This document shows, in pieces, positions 47,825 through 56,157 of a DNA stretch of 64,000 bases. Under the pieces are notes generated by a model that worked only from the letters and a program-made list of their open reading frames with translations, was not told the DNA's origin and did no database searches. The stretch comes from Leptolyngbya boryana PCC 6306 (lineage in GTDB: Bacteria; Cyanobacteriota; Cyanobacteriia; Leptolyngbyales; Leptolyngbyaceae), in assembly GCF_000353285.1 (NCBI RefSeq), contig NZ_KB731324.1, positions 4,668,577-4,732,576 on the forward strand, read 5' to 3'. The position numbers and the translations under genes are program-made. Each line of letters starts with the position of its first letter. The stretch's first letter is position 1.

Positions 47825-48933
47825 CCAAAGCTGTCCGCTCCATAAACGCTGCTACTCGACGTATCCGTCATCAAGAAGAAATCGCCTCCAGAATCGCTTC
47901 CCAAATCGCTGCTCTGGCTGGTGGCAATTCCATGATTGAGAACTTGGAGCAATCGTTGAGGCATCAATGAGTCGAGTTCGACTAGATTGCCTGCTTCTAG
48001 CCACTGCACTTCTTGAGGTGCTAAAGATTGGCGTGCCTCACTAGAGAGGGTTTGAGAGGGAGAAGATTGGATGACTCGGAATCGTTTGCCTTTCAGTACT
48101 TGATAAGGTGAAAGTCCTAAATCAAAAATTTGAATTGGTTGATCCCCAAACCAATTCGGCTCAGTTCGCAGTTGATGGACTAAGTTCACGCCTTTTGCAT
48201 CAGCATTGTGAATGGCATACACTTTTAGCTCCGGATTGCGTTTGAGCATTTCCATCACAGTTGAGAAAATATCTTGTGGATAGCCATCAATGCTAAGAAC
48301 AGCACAGTTGTTTTCAAAGTGGAAATTGTTTGCAATGAGAAATTGAGCAATCTCATCGCGATCGCAGATCACGGCGCGATCGAAACTATAAGCACTGACA
48401 TCGGGACTAATCGATCGCGGTTGAGCGGACTGTGCAAGAGGTGGTAAAAGCAACGTCGTATCGCCGTTAATCGTTTGCCAGCGACGCAGCCATTCTCGAA
48501 CTTGAGGCAGCGTAATCAGTTCGGGGCGGGGGTTTCTTCTTTCTTGAAAGCTTTTCCAGGCTCCAGATAGTAGGGAAGCTGAAACGAATATTCCAATGAT
48601 AGTAATCACCGGATTTGCGAGGAACAAAAAGATAGAAATAACAATAACAATGAAACTGAAAATGAGTAAAACAATGGGATGAAAGCTAGTCAGTTTGTTT
48701 AATCGTCGATCGAGTAAGTATTGAAGCTGTCTAGGGGTGAAATGGATCGTTCCGTTATTTGAGATATCTTGTAGTGCTTTTTGGAAGAAGGCATCGGTAA
48801 ACTTTAAGCGGGGATTACTTTCGGCACTTGGCTCGAAGACAAATGGATGATTGCATTTTTTGCAGCGACCGGAGTTTCTTGTGCGATCGCGCAGATCATT
48901 ATCGGTATTACATTGTATGCATTTCATGCCCAT
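47821..48933 (-). CDS. zinc-ribbon membrane protein with possible Toprim-like domain, paralog 1
   Basis: 370 residues. An N-terminal zinc ribbon (C5xxC8, C24xxC27) is followed by a short helical region and two adjacent membrane helices (about 85-104 and 107-125). The C-terminal half (about 178-290) has YSFDRAVICDRDEIAQFL, LSIDGYPQDIF and VYAIHNADAKGVNL. By eye this order resembles the Glu / GYPD / DxDxxG segments of Toprim domains of Spo11 type, with incomplete acidic residues. It ends SVYGADSFG. A tandem paralog lies 118 bases upstream. Function unknown. AGGAGC precedes the start. Confidence 0.85.
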   Translation of the reverse strand: MGMKCIQCNTDNDLRDRTRNSGRCKKCNHPFVFEPSAESNPRLKFTDAFFQKALQDISNNGTIHFTPRQLQYLLDRRLNKLTSFHPIVLLIFSFIVIVISIFLFLANPVITIIGIFVSASLLSGAWKSFQERRNPRPELITLPQVREWLRRWQTINGDTTLLLPPLAQSAQPRSISPDVSAYSFDRAVICDRDEIAQFLIANNFHFENNCAVLSIDGYPQDIFSTVMEMLKRNPELKVYAIHNADAKGVNLVHQLRTEPNWFGDQPIQIFDLGLSPYQVLKGKRFRVIQSSPSQTLSSEARQSLAPQEVQWLEAGNLVELDSLMPQRLLQVLNHGIATSQSSDLGSDSGGDFFLMTDTSSSSVYGADSFG

Positions 48934-49051
48934 AGCTATTGCTCCTAGTATCGATCTCGCTTTGTTGTTAGCGGCTTGTGTTTCCTGAATCGCCCAAATT
49001 TAGGGGATTTGGAATGATTGACATACTTTGATTTGATGAAATCATCTGAAG

Positions 49052-50212
49052 CTAACCAAAACTATCTGCATAATAGGTAGAACTATTGCTCCAATCATTT
49101 TCTTCAAACTCAACTAGAGTATCAGAATTGTTTGGCTCGAAACTTTTTGCAATTCCTTGGGTGACAACTCGAATAATGCGGCGAGGTGAGAAAGATTCAA
49201 GTTCGACGTAATATCCTCGATCGAGCCATTCCAATTCTGCTTTTGATAAAGATTGGCGAACTGATTCCGGAAGTAATTCTGCTTCTTGAACAAAGACAGC
49301 TGATTGATTGACAATCATTTGTCGTTTTCCGATCGCTTGTCGAGGTAAAAGCCCTAATTCAAAATATCGTAGGGTCTGATTTTCAAACCATTCAGAACTG
49401 GTCTTTAAGGTATGAATTAAACTGATTCCTTGCGGTGTTGCGTCATGTAAAACATAAACTGTTAAATCTGAATTTCTTCTCAACATTTGCATCACTGTGT
49501 CAAAAATTGCAGCAGGATAACCATTTAGGCTGAGAATCGCACAGCTATTTTCAAAGTGGACATTATTTGCAATTAAAAGTTGTGCGATCGTAGCGCGATC
49601 ACAAATAATCACTCGATCAAAGCTATACGCACTCACCTCGTCGCTGATTGTTGCTGCTGCTGCTGTAAGCTGAGGTGGATCTAAAAGCTTATCGATCGAA
49701 TTGCCCACAAATTTCCAGCGTTCAATCCAGCCATGCAATTCTGCCTCCGTTACTGAAAATTGCTTCTGTCTTCTATTTCCAAACAATAAATCAGCAGCAT
49801 ATATCAAAGGTGAAGCAAATAGACTGAACACAAAAGATAAAACCAGAATTGCAATAAGATTATCAGAAAATGGAAGCTCACGAATTTCAGAACTTGTAAA
49901 ACTAATAACACTTAAAATTATAAAAATTACTCCAAATGTATTGATTGAAGTCGGAATTTTATCTTCTGCGTCAGTGATTTTATAACGAGCTAATCTACGA
50001 TTTATTGCATATAAAAACTGTTTCTCTGTAAAGAAAAGAATATCACCACTAGAGATTGAAGAAATTGTCTCCTTAAAATACTGATCTGTCATTTTCGAGC
50101 CTTCCATATGCACAGGCTCAAATGCAAATTGATGTTGACATTTTTTACAAAAACCTTGATTTTTTGTGCGATCGCTTAACCAATTATTTGTTCCACATTC
50201 AATACATTTCAT
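49052..50212 (-). CDS. zinc-ribbon membrane protein with possible Toprim-like domain, paralog 2
   Basis: 386 residues with the same plan as its neighbour: zinc ribbon (C3xxC6, C22xxC25), two membrane helices (about 93-150) and a C-terminal domain with YSFDRVIICDRATIAQLL, LSLNGYPAAIF and VYVLHDATPQGISL. It ends STYYADSFG, so the last residues are shared with paralog 1. Several long segments are identical between the two, indicating tandem duplication. Its ATG overlaps the stop of the decarboxylase-like gene (ATGA), so the products are probably made together. Confidence 0.85.
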   Translation of the reverse strand: MKCIECGTNNWLSDRTKNQGFCKKCQHQFAFEPVHMEGSKMTDQYFKETISSISSGDILFFTEKQFLYAINRRLARYKITDAEDKIPTSINTFGVIFIILSVISFTSSEIRELPFSDNLIAILVLSFVFSLFASPLIYAADLLFGNRRQKQFSVTEAELHGWIERWKFVGNSIDKLLDPPQLTAAAATISDEVSAYSFDRVIICDRATIAQLLIANNVHFENSCAILSLNGYPAAIFDTVMQMLRRNSDLTVYVLHDATPQGISLIHTLKTSSEWFENQTLRYFELGLLPRQAIGKRQMIVNQSAVFVQEAELLPESVRQSLSKAELEWLDRGYYVELESFSPRRIIRVVTQGIAKSFEPNNSDTLVEFEENDWSNSSTYYADSFG

Positions 50213-51357
50213 CTCTGTCCCCCTAGCAAAACCGAATAATCTTCTCGATCTCGAATCAATCGATGTATCTGATTTTCCAGTAAAACTTCCGCAGGTCTAA
50301 ACCGATGTAAGAAATGCGAAGACATTGCATAACCGTATGCTCCAGTGTCTAAAATCGCAACACAATCGCCAACGCTAAGTGCAGGCAATTGACAACTCTT
50401 TCCCAAATAGTCCCGCGAATAAGTTGTATTCCCACAAATATCGGTTAAGTAATACGCTCCCTCCTTCCAGCTCACAATCTCGCGATAGCCACCATGCACA
50501 GCTAAAACTGCTAAATTCGCGATCGACGTATCGACTCCAACAATCTGCTTTTCTCCCTGCCATTTCACTGAAACGACTTTTGCAAGAAGACAACCTGATT
50601 CCGCGATCGCGGCTCTCCCCGGTTCAATAATCAATTCCACATCGCTCAACTTCTCACTCAGCACTGTGCCAAATTCTTGCCAATCAAATCGCGCGCCGTC
50701 TTTGCGATAGGGATATCCAAATCCTCCGCCAAAATCTAGCACCCGCCAATCTGGAAGCTGTTGAGCCACATTAATGACAGTATCAATCACTTGAGTAAAT
50801 GCCTCAGTCGCATTCGTGCCTGTGCCGCGATAGAAATGCAATCCGGTAATCGGAAATTTAGAAACTGCGATCGCATCTCGAAACTCATCAGGATGCACCC
50901 CAATCCGGCTTTCTCCCGTAATTTCAGGTAAATTCAAGCGGAGTCCTAGCTCGATCGGAACTTGAGCAAGCTCACAACAGTGCTGAACTTGCGAAACACT
51001 ATCGAGATTAATCCGCCTTATCCCCCAGTCAAAAACCTGCTCAAAATCCTCACGGCTCAAGTTACTGCCGCTATACACAATCTGATGCGGCTCAAATCCA
51101 GCATGAAGCCCTAAATACACATCTCCAGGCGTATTTGCGTGTAGCCCCCAACCCGCTTTCAGAAATCGCTTGAGGAGCGCGAGATTTCCATTCGTAACGC
51201 TGGCAAAATGAAACTTTGTTTTTGGATAAGGAATCGCTTGGGTAATTTCAGCGATCGTCGTATCTAATCGCTCTGCCTGATAAACATATAACGGCGAACC
51301 ATAAGTTTCTAATAATTCCTGCGCCAATGCGTTTGAGAATGGAATCGCCATTATCAT
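50209..51357 (-). CDS. fold-type III decarboxylase-like protein, PLP lysine apparently absent
   Basis: About 382 residues. Overall it matches the ornithine/diaminopimelate decarboxylase family: YGSPLYVY start, LDFGGGFGYPY, EPGRAAIAE and DTGAYGYAMSS. Two normally invariant residues are missing. The PLP Schiff-base lysine (usual YAVKANSN) is aligned with Val54 in FASVTNGN, and the PLP-stacking histidine (usual GLHCHIGS) is Tyr176 in GLHFYRGT. The usual CESGD segment reads ICGNTT. It may be catalytically dead or use different chemistry. Start is ATG 51357 or 51351. It is coupled to the zinc-ribbon paralogs. Confidence 0.82.
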   Translation of the reverse strand: MIMAIPFSNALAQELLETYGSPLYVYQAERLDTTIAEITQAIPYPKTKFHFASVTNGNLALLKRFLKAGWGLHANTPGDVYLGLHAGFEPHQIVYSGSNLSREDFEQVFDWGIRRINLDSVSQVQHCCELAQVPIELGLRLNLPEITGESRIGVHPDEFRDAIAVSKFPITGLHFYRGTGTNATEAFTQVIDTVINVAQQLPDWRVLDFGGGFGYPYRKDGARFDWQEFGTVLSEKLSDVELIIEPGRAAIAESGCLLAKVVSVKWQGEKQIVGVDTSIANLAVLAVHGGYREIVSWKEGAYYLTDICGNTTYSRDYLGKSCQLPALSVGDCVAILDTGAYGYAMSSHFLHRFRPAEVLLENQIHRLIRDREDYSVLLGGQR

Positions 51358-51397
51358 TGCCTTCAATTGATGCGATCGACATTCTAACGGAGCGAAT

Positions 51398-52105
51398 ATG
51401 TTCTACTCTCAAATCTTTTTAATCTCTTTGGAGTTGCTTTTAGGGTTGATAGTCGTACTCTTGTTTCAACCTCGTTGGCTGTTGAGAATCATTGAGAAGC
51501 TGTCTCCAGGAGTGACCTACTTTTTTAAAACCCAGGAACGAATCGTAGCTTTATCGATCGATGATGGACTCGATCCAGCAACCACTCCGAAAATCCTCAG
51601 CGTGCTAGAAAAGTATCAAGTTCATGCCACATTTTTCTTGATTAGTAGCAGAGTCGAACCCAATCCAGAGTTGATAACTGAACTACTCGATCGAGGACAT
51701 GAAGTTGGCAATCATCTCACCCAAGACGAACCGAGCGTTTTGCTGTCAGAAATAGAGTTTGAAGCAGCAGTCATCGAAGCTGAGAATATTCTGTCCAAGT
51801 ATACACGCCCAAAGTGGCTTCGCCCGGGTGGAGGTTGGTACAAGAAATCTACGATCGACATCGCTCAGAAGCATGGATATCGGGTGGTTTTAGGTGATAT
51901 CTTTCCCTACGACACGCATATCCCTTCCTCCTGGTTTGCAAGCTTGTTTATTCTCTGCAATATTCGTCCTGGGTCGATCATCATTTTGCACGATACCGGA
52001 ATGTGGGGAAAAAGAACTGCTACGACTCTAGAAAAGATTTTACCGATGCTCGATCGTCAAGGCTATCGAGTTGTCCCACTTTCAGAACTCGCGCATTCTC
52101 CCTGA
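51398..52105 (+). CDS. polysaccharide deacetylase family protein
   Basis: 235 residues. An N-terminal membrane helix (FLISLELLLGLIVVLLFQP) anchors a NodB-type domain. The motifs are LSIDDGLDP (catalytic Asp and metal Asp), HEVGNHLTQDEP, LRPGGGWYK and IIILHDTG. Such enzymes remove acetyl groups from cell-wall or exopolysaccharides outside the membrane. The HxxxH metal motif reads HEVGNH, so a ligand is shifted. It is divergent from the decarboxylase-like gene and upstream of the sigma factor. Confidence 0.88.
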   Translation: MFYSQIFLISLELLLGLIVVLLFQPRWLLRIIEKLSPGVTYFFKTQERIVALSIDDGLDPATTPKILSVLEKYQVHATFFLISSRVEPNPELITELLDRGHEVGNHLTQDEPSVLLSEIEFEAAVIEAENILSKYTRPKWLRPGGGWYKKSTIDIAQKHGYRVVLGDIFPYDTHIPSSWFASLFILCNIRPGSIIILHDTGMWGKRTATTLEKILPMLDRQGYRVVPLSELAHSP

Positions 52106-52230
52106 AAGTGCTGAGCCAAACTTGTTTGTATTGATGCTAGATGAATTGGCTGGAAGTAAAAAGGCAAGACTGATTCACCTCAGTGTCAGCGTCCGTAGAA
52201 AATAGAATATCTGAGTAATCTCTATCACTT

Positions 52231-52253
52231 CTCCTCACAACTTCCTCACAGTC
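52231..52253 (+). promoter_or_regulatory. stress-island operator, copy upstream of the sigma gene
   Basis: CTCACAACTTCCTCAC is read toward the sigma factor gene, ending about 40 bases before its ATG. It is one of seven related sites at 52.2-58.1 kb. The direct repeat CCTCAC has an 11-bp period (CTCCTCACAA then CTTCCTCACA). Confidence 0.65.
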
Positions 52254-52291
52254 TTATTCAAGAATGCAGTTGGATTGAAAGAGGAGGTTAT

Positions 52292-53188
52292 ATGAGCCAC
52301 GATTTAGTGCGCGACTACTTAAAAACAATTGGCAAGGTGCCTCTGCTCAGTCGATCAGAAGAACAACAATTCGCCCAACAAATTCAGGTCATGCAGTCTT
52401 TGTCGGAGATTCCTGAAGACCAGCGGACTCATGAACAAAGGGAACTCATCCGAGTTGGCAATCGAGCAAAGCAAGCAATGATTAAGGCAAACCTACGATT
52501 GGTTGTGAGTATTGCAAAGCACTACACCTATCGCGGACTCGATATGATGGATTTGGTTCAAGAAGGCAGTCTGGGACTGACCCGAGCAACCGAGAAGTTT
52601 GATCCGACGCGAGGATATAAGTTTTCAACTTATGCTTACTGGTGGATTCGCCAAACAATTAGCCGAGCAATCGCAACTCAATCGCGATCGATTTGTCTGC
52701 CGACCTCGGTGATCGAACGCTTGAACTGCCTAAAAAAGACTTATCGATCGCTGAGCCAGACTTTAAAGCGGCAACCAACTCAGCAAGAAATAGCAGATGC
52801 GATGGACATAGACAGGAAAGCCTTCGAGGAACTGCTCGCTTACTCTCATCATGTTGCTTCGCTCGATCAACTGGTTGGATTTGAGGAAGATACATCGTTA
52901 GGGGATTTACTAGCCGATGATGTCGCTCCGCTCGAAGAGCAAGTCGAGGAGAGAATTTTTAATCAACAGCTCAAAGATTTGCTCTATTGTTTAACGCCTC
53001 GCGAGCGAGCAGTGATTCAGACTCGATATGGATTAGAAGATGGCAATCCCTTGAATCGTGCTGCTACTGCACGAAAATTAGGAGGACTCAGCCGGGAACG
53101 GGTACGTCAACTCGAAACCTCTGGACTGCGAAAACTCAAAGCCGCTTTAGCTCGGCATAATCCTCTCAAGAAAGCACGAGCAAGCTAA
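52292..53188 (+). CDS. group 2 RNA polymerase sigma-70 factor (SigB/SigD type)
   Basis: 298 residues. Region 1.2 (DLVRDYLKTIGKVPLLSRSE), the -10 recognition region (KFDPTRGYKFSTYAYWWIRQ), region 3 and region 4.2 (LSRERVRQLET) are all present. There is no region 1.1, as expected for group 2 factors that direct stress or nutrient responses. AGAGGAGG lies just upstream of the ATG. A shared operator-like element is 40 bases upstream, and a strong terminator follows the gene. Confidence 0.95.
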   Translation: MSHDLVRDYLKTIGKVPLLSRSEEQQFAQQIQVMQSLSEIPEDQRTHEQRELIRVGNRAKQAMIKANLRLVVSIAKHYTYRGLDMMDLVQEGSLGLTRATEKFDPTRGYKFSTYAYWWIRQTISRAIATQSRSICLPTSVIERLNCLKKTYRSLSQTLKRQPTQQEIADAMDIDRKAFEELLAYSHHVASLDQLVGFEEDTSLGDLLADDVAPLEEQVEERIFNQQLKDLLYCLTPRERAVIQTRYGLEDGNPLNRAATARKLGGLSRERVRQLETSGLRKLKAALARHNPLKKARAS

Positions 53189-53195
53189 CCTAATC

Positions 53196-53225
53196 AAGCC
53201 GCCTTCTAAGTTCAGAAGGCGGCTT
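53196..53225 (+). terminator. sigma-gene terminator
   Basis: AAGCCGCCTTCT (53196-53207) pairs perfectly with AGAAGGCGGCTT (53214-53225) over 6 bases. The T-run is short, but the position directly after the stop codon and 12-bp stem support termination. It may also end the convergent 38-residue gene. Confidence 0.82.
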
Positions 53226-53238
53226 GAGCATTTGCGCT

Positions 53239-53355
53239 TCAGATAACAGGTGCTCCTAGTACAACTAACCAAACAAGCAAGACTAAAATTAGCAGGATGA
53301 TATTGCTCCAAACATGCACCTGCTCATGCGAGAGATGGAAAAATCGATGAAGCAT
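53239..53355 (-). CDS. 38-residue single-helix membrane protein
   Basis: A tiny protein: MLHRFFHLSHEQVHVWSN followed by one membrane helix (IILLILVLLVWLVVLG) and APVI. A perfect GGAGGTGA ribosome site lies 5 bases before the ATG, which strongly supports expression. A copy of the shared stress-island operator is about 120 bases upstream in the matching direction. It converges on the sigma-gene terminator. No family recognised. Confidence 0.72.
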   Translation of the reverse strand: MLHRFFHLSHEQVHVWSNIILLILVLLVWLVVLGAPVI

Positions 53356-53471
53356 ACGTCACCTCCATTAGCACGGCTCACCTATGAACATCACCAGATT
53401 GGCACTTCAGTCCTCCCAAAATCAATTAGAACACAGTGAAGATGTTCTACCTTGAAGGTAACTGAAGCTTG

Positions 53472-53486
53472 TGAGGATTTCGTGAG
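53472..53486 (-). promoter_or_regulatory. stress-island operator, copy upstream of the 38-residue gene
   Basis: On the minus strand the site reads CTCACGAAATCCTCA, followed by CAAGC. It matches the element of the neighbouring stress genes at most positions and points toward the small membrane-protein gene, about 115 bases upstream of its start. Confidence 0.6.
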
Positions 53487-53535
53487 TTTTTTACAGTGGA
53501 CAGGTTTATTCGTAAGGTATGTCAGTACCTATCAA

Positions 53536-54087
53536 CTACAACTGGCTAGACTTTAGCGATCGCTCAAAATTCCAATTGCACAATTGCTGAGGGGCAGTCA
53601 TTTCAGGCTTGGGATAAAGATAAAATGACTGAAAATTTAAGGTTGCTTGCTGAAATAAAATCCAGTGTGCTTCAGATTGACCATCCTGCTCATGCCGAAC
53701 TACTCTTCCTTGTGCAAGCTGAAGCTGTTGTTCCTCATCCCAGAAAAATGCTTTCTTTTCAGGAGTTCCCCATTGGCTCCCTTCCCAGGAGACGAGATAA
53801 CCCTGTCCAACAATGCGGCGATCAAGATTCAGTTGCCCCCGCAGACAAACAAACGCATCCGAGTGCGGATAGCCATAATAGCCCTCAATCTGCTGGTTCT
53901 GCTTCCGAAACACAAAACAGACTCCTTCGCCTTGTTGCCACCCTTTAGGCGGCGGTTGAGTGCAAATCTGATAGTCTCCATCGCGGAGTTGCGCCAAAGT
54001 TGGGGATCGAGCTTGACTCATTTGAAGCATCGAAAATATAGCAATGCAGGAGAGTAATGCAACTGCACCGTTTAAGAATCCTTTCAT
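53536..54087 (-). CDS. exported protein of unknown function
   Basis: About 183 residues from ATG 54087, with a signal peptide (MKGFLNGAVALLSCIAIFSM, cleavage near QARS). The mature protein has paired cysteines (DYQICTQPP, GVCFVF, FVCLRG, QLCNWNF) and an aromatic-rich beta pattern (GYYGYPHSDAF). It is probably periplasmic. A longer frame from 54111 overlaps the Usp stop codon but lacks a signal at its start. It is probably co-transcribed with the upstream Usp gene. Confidence 0.78.
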   Translation of the reverse strand: MKGFLNGAVALLSCIAIFSMLQMSQARSPTLAQLRDGDYQICTQPPPKGWQQGEGVCFVFRKQNQQIEGYYGYPHSDAFVCLRGQLNLDRRIVGQGYLVSWEGSQWGTPEKKAFFWDEEQQLQLAQGRVVRHEQDGQSEAHWILFQQATLNFQSFYLYPKPEMTAPQQLCNWNFERSLKSSQL

Positions 54088-54107
54088 TGTCTCGATTCCC
54101 GTATGAA

Positions 54108-54626
54108 TCAAACTTCAGTCAAAGCGCGATCGCGAATCTCAGTCGATTCTTGTTTTTGCGCAGCAGACACCAAGAAGACTGAACAAGAGGCGTGTTGAGT
54201 CACATAAGCACTGACGCTTCCCATCATCCAGCCCGGAAGTTGGCTTTGTCCTTGTCGCCCCATCACAACGAGATCAGCCTTCCATGCCCAGACCCAATCG
54301 CAAATCACATGCCCAGGATTGCCATAGCTTTGGGATGCTTCAGCGGGGACACCAAGGGCGCTTGCTTGCTGTACGTAAGATTGCAATCGCGTTTCCCATT
54401 CAGTTTGATAGGTTTGCCACGCCTGCTGAAACTTTTGCCCTACTTGAAAGCTCATTGACTGATCAGCCTTCAAGAATTTTTCTAGTGGAAGCCCTGCTTC
54501 ATCCACTGCTAGAACGTGAAGAATCATCAGGTGAGCATTCATCGCCCGTGCGATCGCCAACGCTTGTTCTAATACGATCGCGCTCATTGCAGAGTCATCT
54601 AAAGCAACTAAAATCTTTTTCAGCAT
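54108..54626 (-). CDS. universal stress protein (UspA family)
   Basis: 172 residues in one Usp domain. The N-terminal strand (KKILVALDDSAMSA) and the nucleotide-binding signature (VVMGRQGQSQLPGWMMGSVS) are intact, so it should bind ATP. It resembles the second Usp gene at 56242. It lies upstream of the exported-protein gene. One copy of the shared operator lies about 100 bases upstream. Confidence 0.93.
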   Translation of the reverse strand: MLKKILVALDDSAMSAIVLEQALAIARAMNAHLMILHVLAVDEAGLPLEKFLKADQSMSFQVGQKFQQAWQTYQTEWETRLQSYVQQASALGVPAEASQSYGNPGHVICDWVWAWKADLVVMGRQGQSQLPGWMMGSVSAYVTQHASCSVFLVSAAQKQESTEIRDRALTEV

Positions 54627-54727
54627 TTGTCCACTCCTAGCTGTCAGTACTGCCGGATAAAAGCTGAAATTCGTAGTTATTCTGAAGGGTCGATTCAGCT
54701 CCTATAATTCTTGTTATACAGCGAAAT

Positions 54728-54750
54728 GTTGAAGAAGGTGTGAGGGTGAA
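54728..54750 (-). promoter_or_regulatory. stress-island operator (weaker copy) upstream of the first Usp gene
   Basis: On the plus strand the core reads TTGAAGAAGGTGTGAGGGTG. It matches the best site (TTGAGGAACTCGTGAGGATG) at about 15 of 20 positions and points toward the Usp gene at 54626, about 100 bases away. Confidence 0.5.
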
Positions 54751-54779
54751 ATATTACGTTTCAAAGTGTTTTACAACGC

Positions 54780-54995
54780 AGAGGGGATCAATCACAATCG
54801 ATTAATCCCCTCTACCAACTGAACTATTCAAGATTAGGTTCCTCCGTAACCTTGGATGTCGGATCTCGTACTTCCCCTGAACCTTCGCAGTCAGAACTTG
54901 ACTTTGGGCTAGCTAACACACCAATGCTCGCTATCAATGGTTGAGCTATTTGCTTTTAGGTTGGAGACTCTTTACGAGTCCACCTATATAATAGC
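54780..54995 (-). ncRNA. candidate structured RNA or small leader gene, unassigned
   Basis: On the minus strand several helices can form: GGACTC/GAGTCTCC (about 54966-54982), TAGCT..AGCTA and ACCATTG/CATTGGT (about 54915-54950), AGGTT/AACCT (54836-54853), and a 14-bp near-perfect stem AGAGGGGAT/ATCCCCTCT (54780-54813). A TATTATATAG sequence precedes it. A TTG-started 37-codon frame also exists inside (54824-54937; ending VTEEPNLE). It could be a regulatory RNA, a leader peptide or a repeat. No known family can be named from sight. Confidence 0.35.
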
Positions 54996-55041
54996 ACTTT
55001 GGATTGCAATGGATTTGTATTTTTGTTGCATGATTACTGGT

Positions 55042-56031
55042 TTAGGGATTGATTTCTAAAACGGCTGCACCTTGAATTTGTCCATTGCGTAATGCTTGTA
55101 GAGCTTCATTTGCCTGAATCAGTGGAAAAGCTTGCACTTGCGTCTGGATAGGGATTTTGGGAGCCAGTGCTAAAAATGCTTCTCCATCTCGGCGCGTTAG
55201 ATTCGCAACCGATCGCAAGACTCGCTCTCCCCACAATAAGTCATAAGAAAAAGCAGGAATCTCGCTCATATGAATTCCGGCACAGACGACAACTCCGCCT
55301 TTTGCAACGGCTCGAAGTGCCGCTGGAACCAGAGAACCAGTCGGCGCAAAAATAATCGCTGCATCGAGTAATTCTGGAGGAACTTGATCAGAAGCACCAG
55401 CCCAAACTGCTCCTAGCTTCTTTGCGAACTGTTGACCTGCCTCATCGCCGCTACGGGTAAACGCGAAGACTTGACGACCTTCGTAGCGGGCTACTTGAAT
55501 TAAAATGTGAGCCGCTGCTCCAAATCCATAGAATCCAATCCGCTGGGCATCTCCAATCATTTGATAAGCTCGATATCCAATCAATCCGGCACACAGCAAT
55601 GGAGCAGCCTGTAAAGCAGGATAAGTGTCAGGAATCGCAAAGCAGAAGCGGTGATCTGCGACGGTGTACTCTGCATATCCACCATCAATCTGATAGCCAG
55701 TAAATTCAGCTGTATCACATAAATTTTCTCGTTGGCTTTGACAGTAGCGACAGTGATTGCAGGTATGACCAAGCCAAGGTACACCAATGCGATCGCCGAC
55801 CCGAAACTGCGTCACCTGACTTCCCAGTGCTGCAATCGTTCCAACAATCTGATGCCCTGGAATCAGAGGTAGCTTAGGCTGCGTTAGCTCTCCATCTAGA
55901 ATATGCAAGTCTGTGCGACAGATCCCACAAGCATTCACGTGAATGAGTACTTGCTCAGGATTAGGGGTTGGAATCGGGCAGTCGGTGAGCTTGAGCAAGG
56001 TATTAGGCGTATGTAAAACCATTGCACGCAT
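55042..56031 (-). CDS. zinc-dependent alcohol dehydrogenase family protein
   Basis: A 329-residue medium-chain dehydrogenase. The catalytic zinc site uses Cys in ACGICRTD, His-Glu-like in IPGHQIVG, and the later Cys. The structural zinc site is CNHCRYCQSQRENLC. A GxGxxA-type nucleotide loop (FYGFGAAAHI) binds NAD(P). It resembles the AdhA/AdhP group converting primary alcohols to aldehydes. It is divergent from the second Usp gene; both share the intergenic operator at 56158-56179. Confidence 0.94.
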   Translation of the reverse strand: MRAMVLHTPNTLLKLTDCPIPTPNPEQVLIHVNACGICRTDLHILDGELTQPKLPLIPGHQIVGTIAALGSQVTQFRVGDRIGVPWLGHTCNHCRYCQSQRENLCDTAEFTGYQIDGGYAEYTVADHRFCFAIPDTYPALQAAPLLCAGLIGYRAYQMIGDAQRIGFYGFGAAAHILIQVARYEGRQVFAFTRSGDEAGQQFAKKLGAVWAGASDQVPPELLDAAIIFAPTGSLVPAALRAVAKGGVVVCAGIHMSEIPAFSYDLLWGERVLRSVANLTRRDGEAFLALAPKIPIQTQVQAFPLIQANEALQALRNGQIQGAAVLEINP

Positions 56032-56157
56032 AAGTTATCCTCAGATTTTTTTCACAGTTATGATTGACAGCAGAGAAGACAGAGATTAGAAGTTCACGAT
56101 TAAGGAGTAGGCAAGAGCACCACTTCACACTTGGATTCTAGAGTTCTGAATAGCCTT

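Larger units (their letters stand above)
54627..55041. other. 415-base region between Usp and alcohol dehydrogenase genes
   Basis: Both flanking genes are on the minus strand. The region contains a shared operator copy (54728-54750) and, next to it, a structured sequence (54780-54995) with several hairpins and a short frame; these are listed separately. I see no other gene. Confidence 0.5.
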
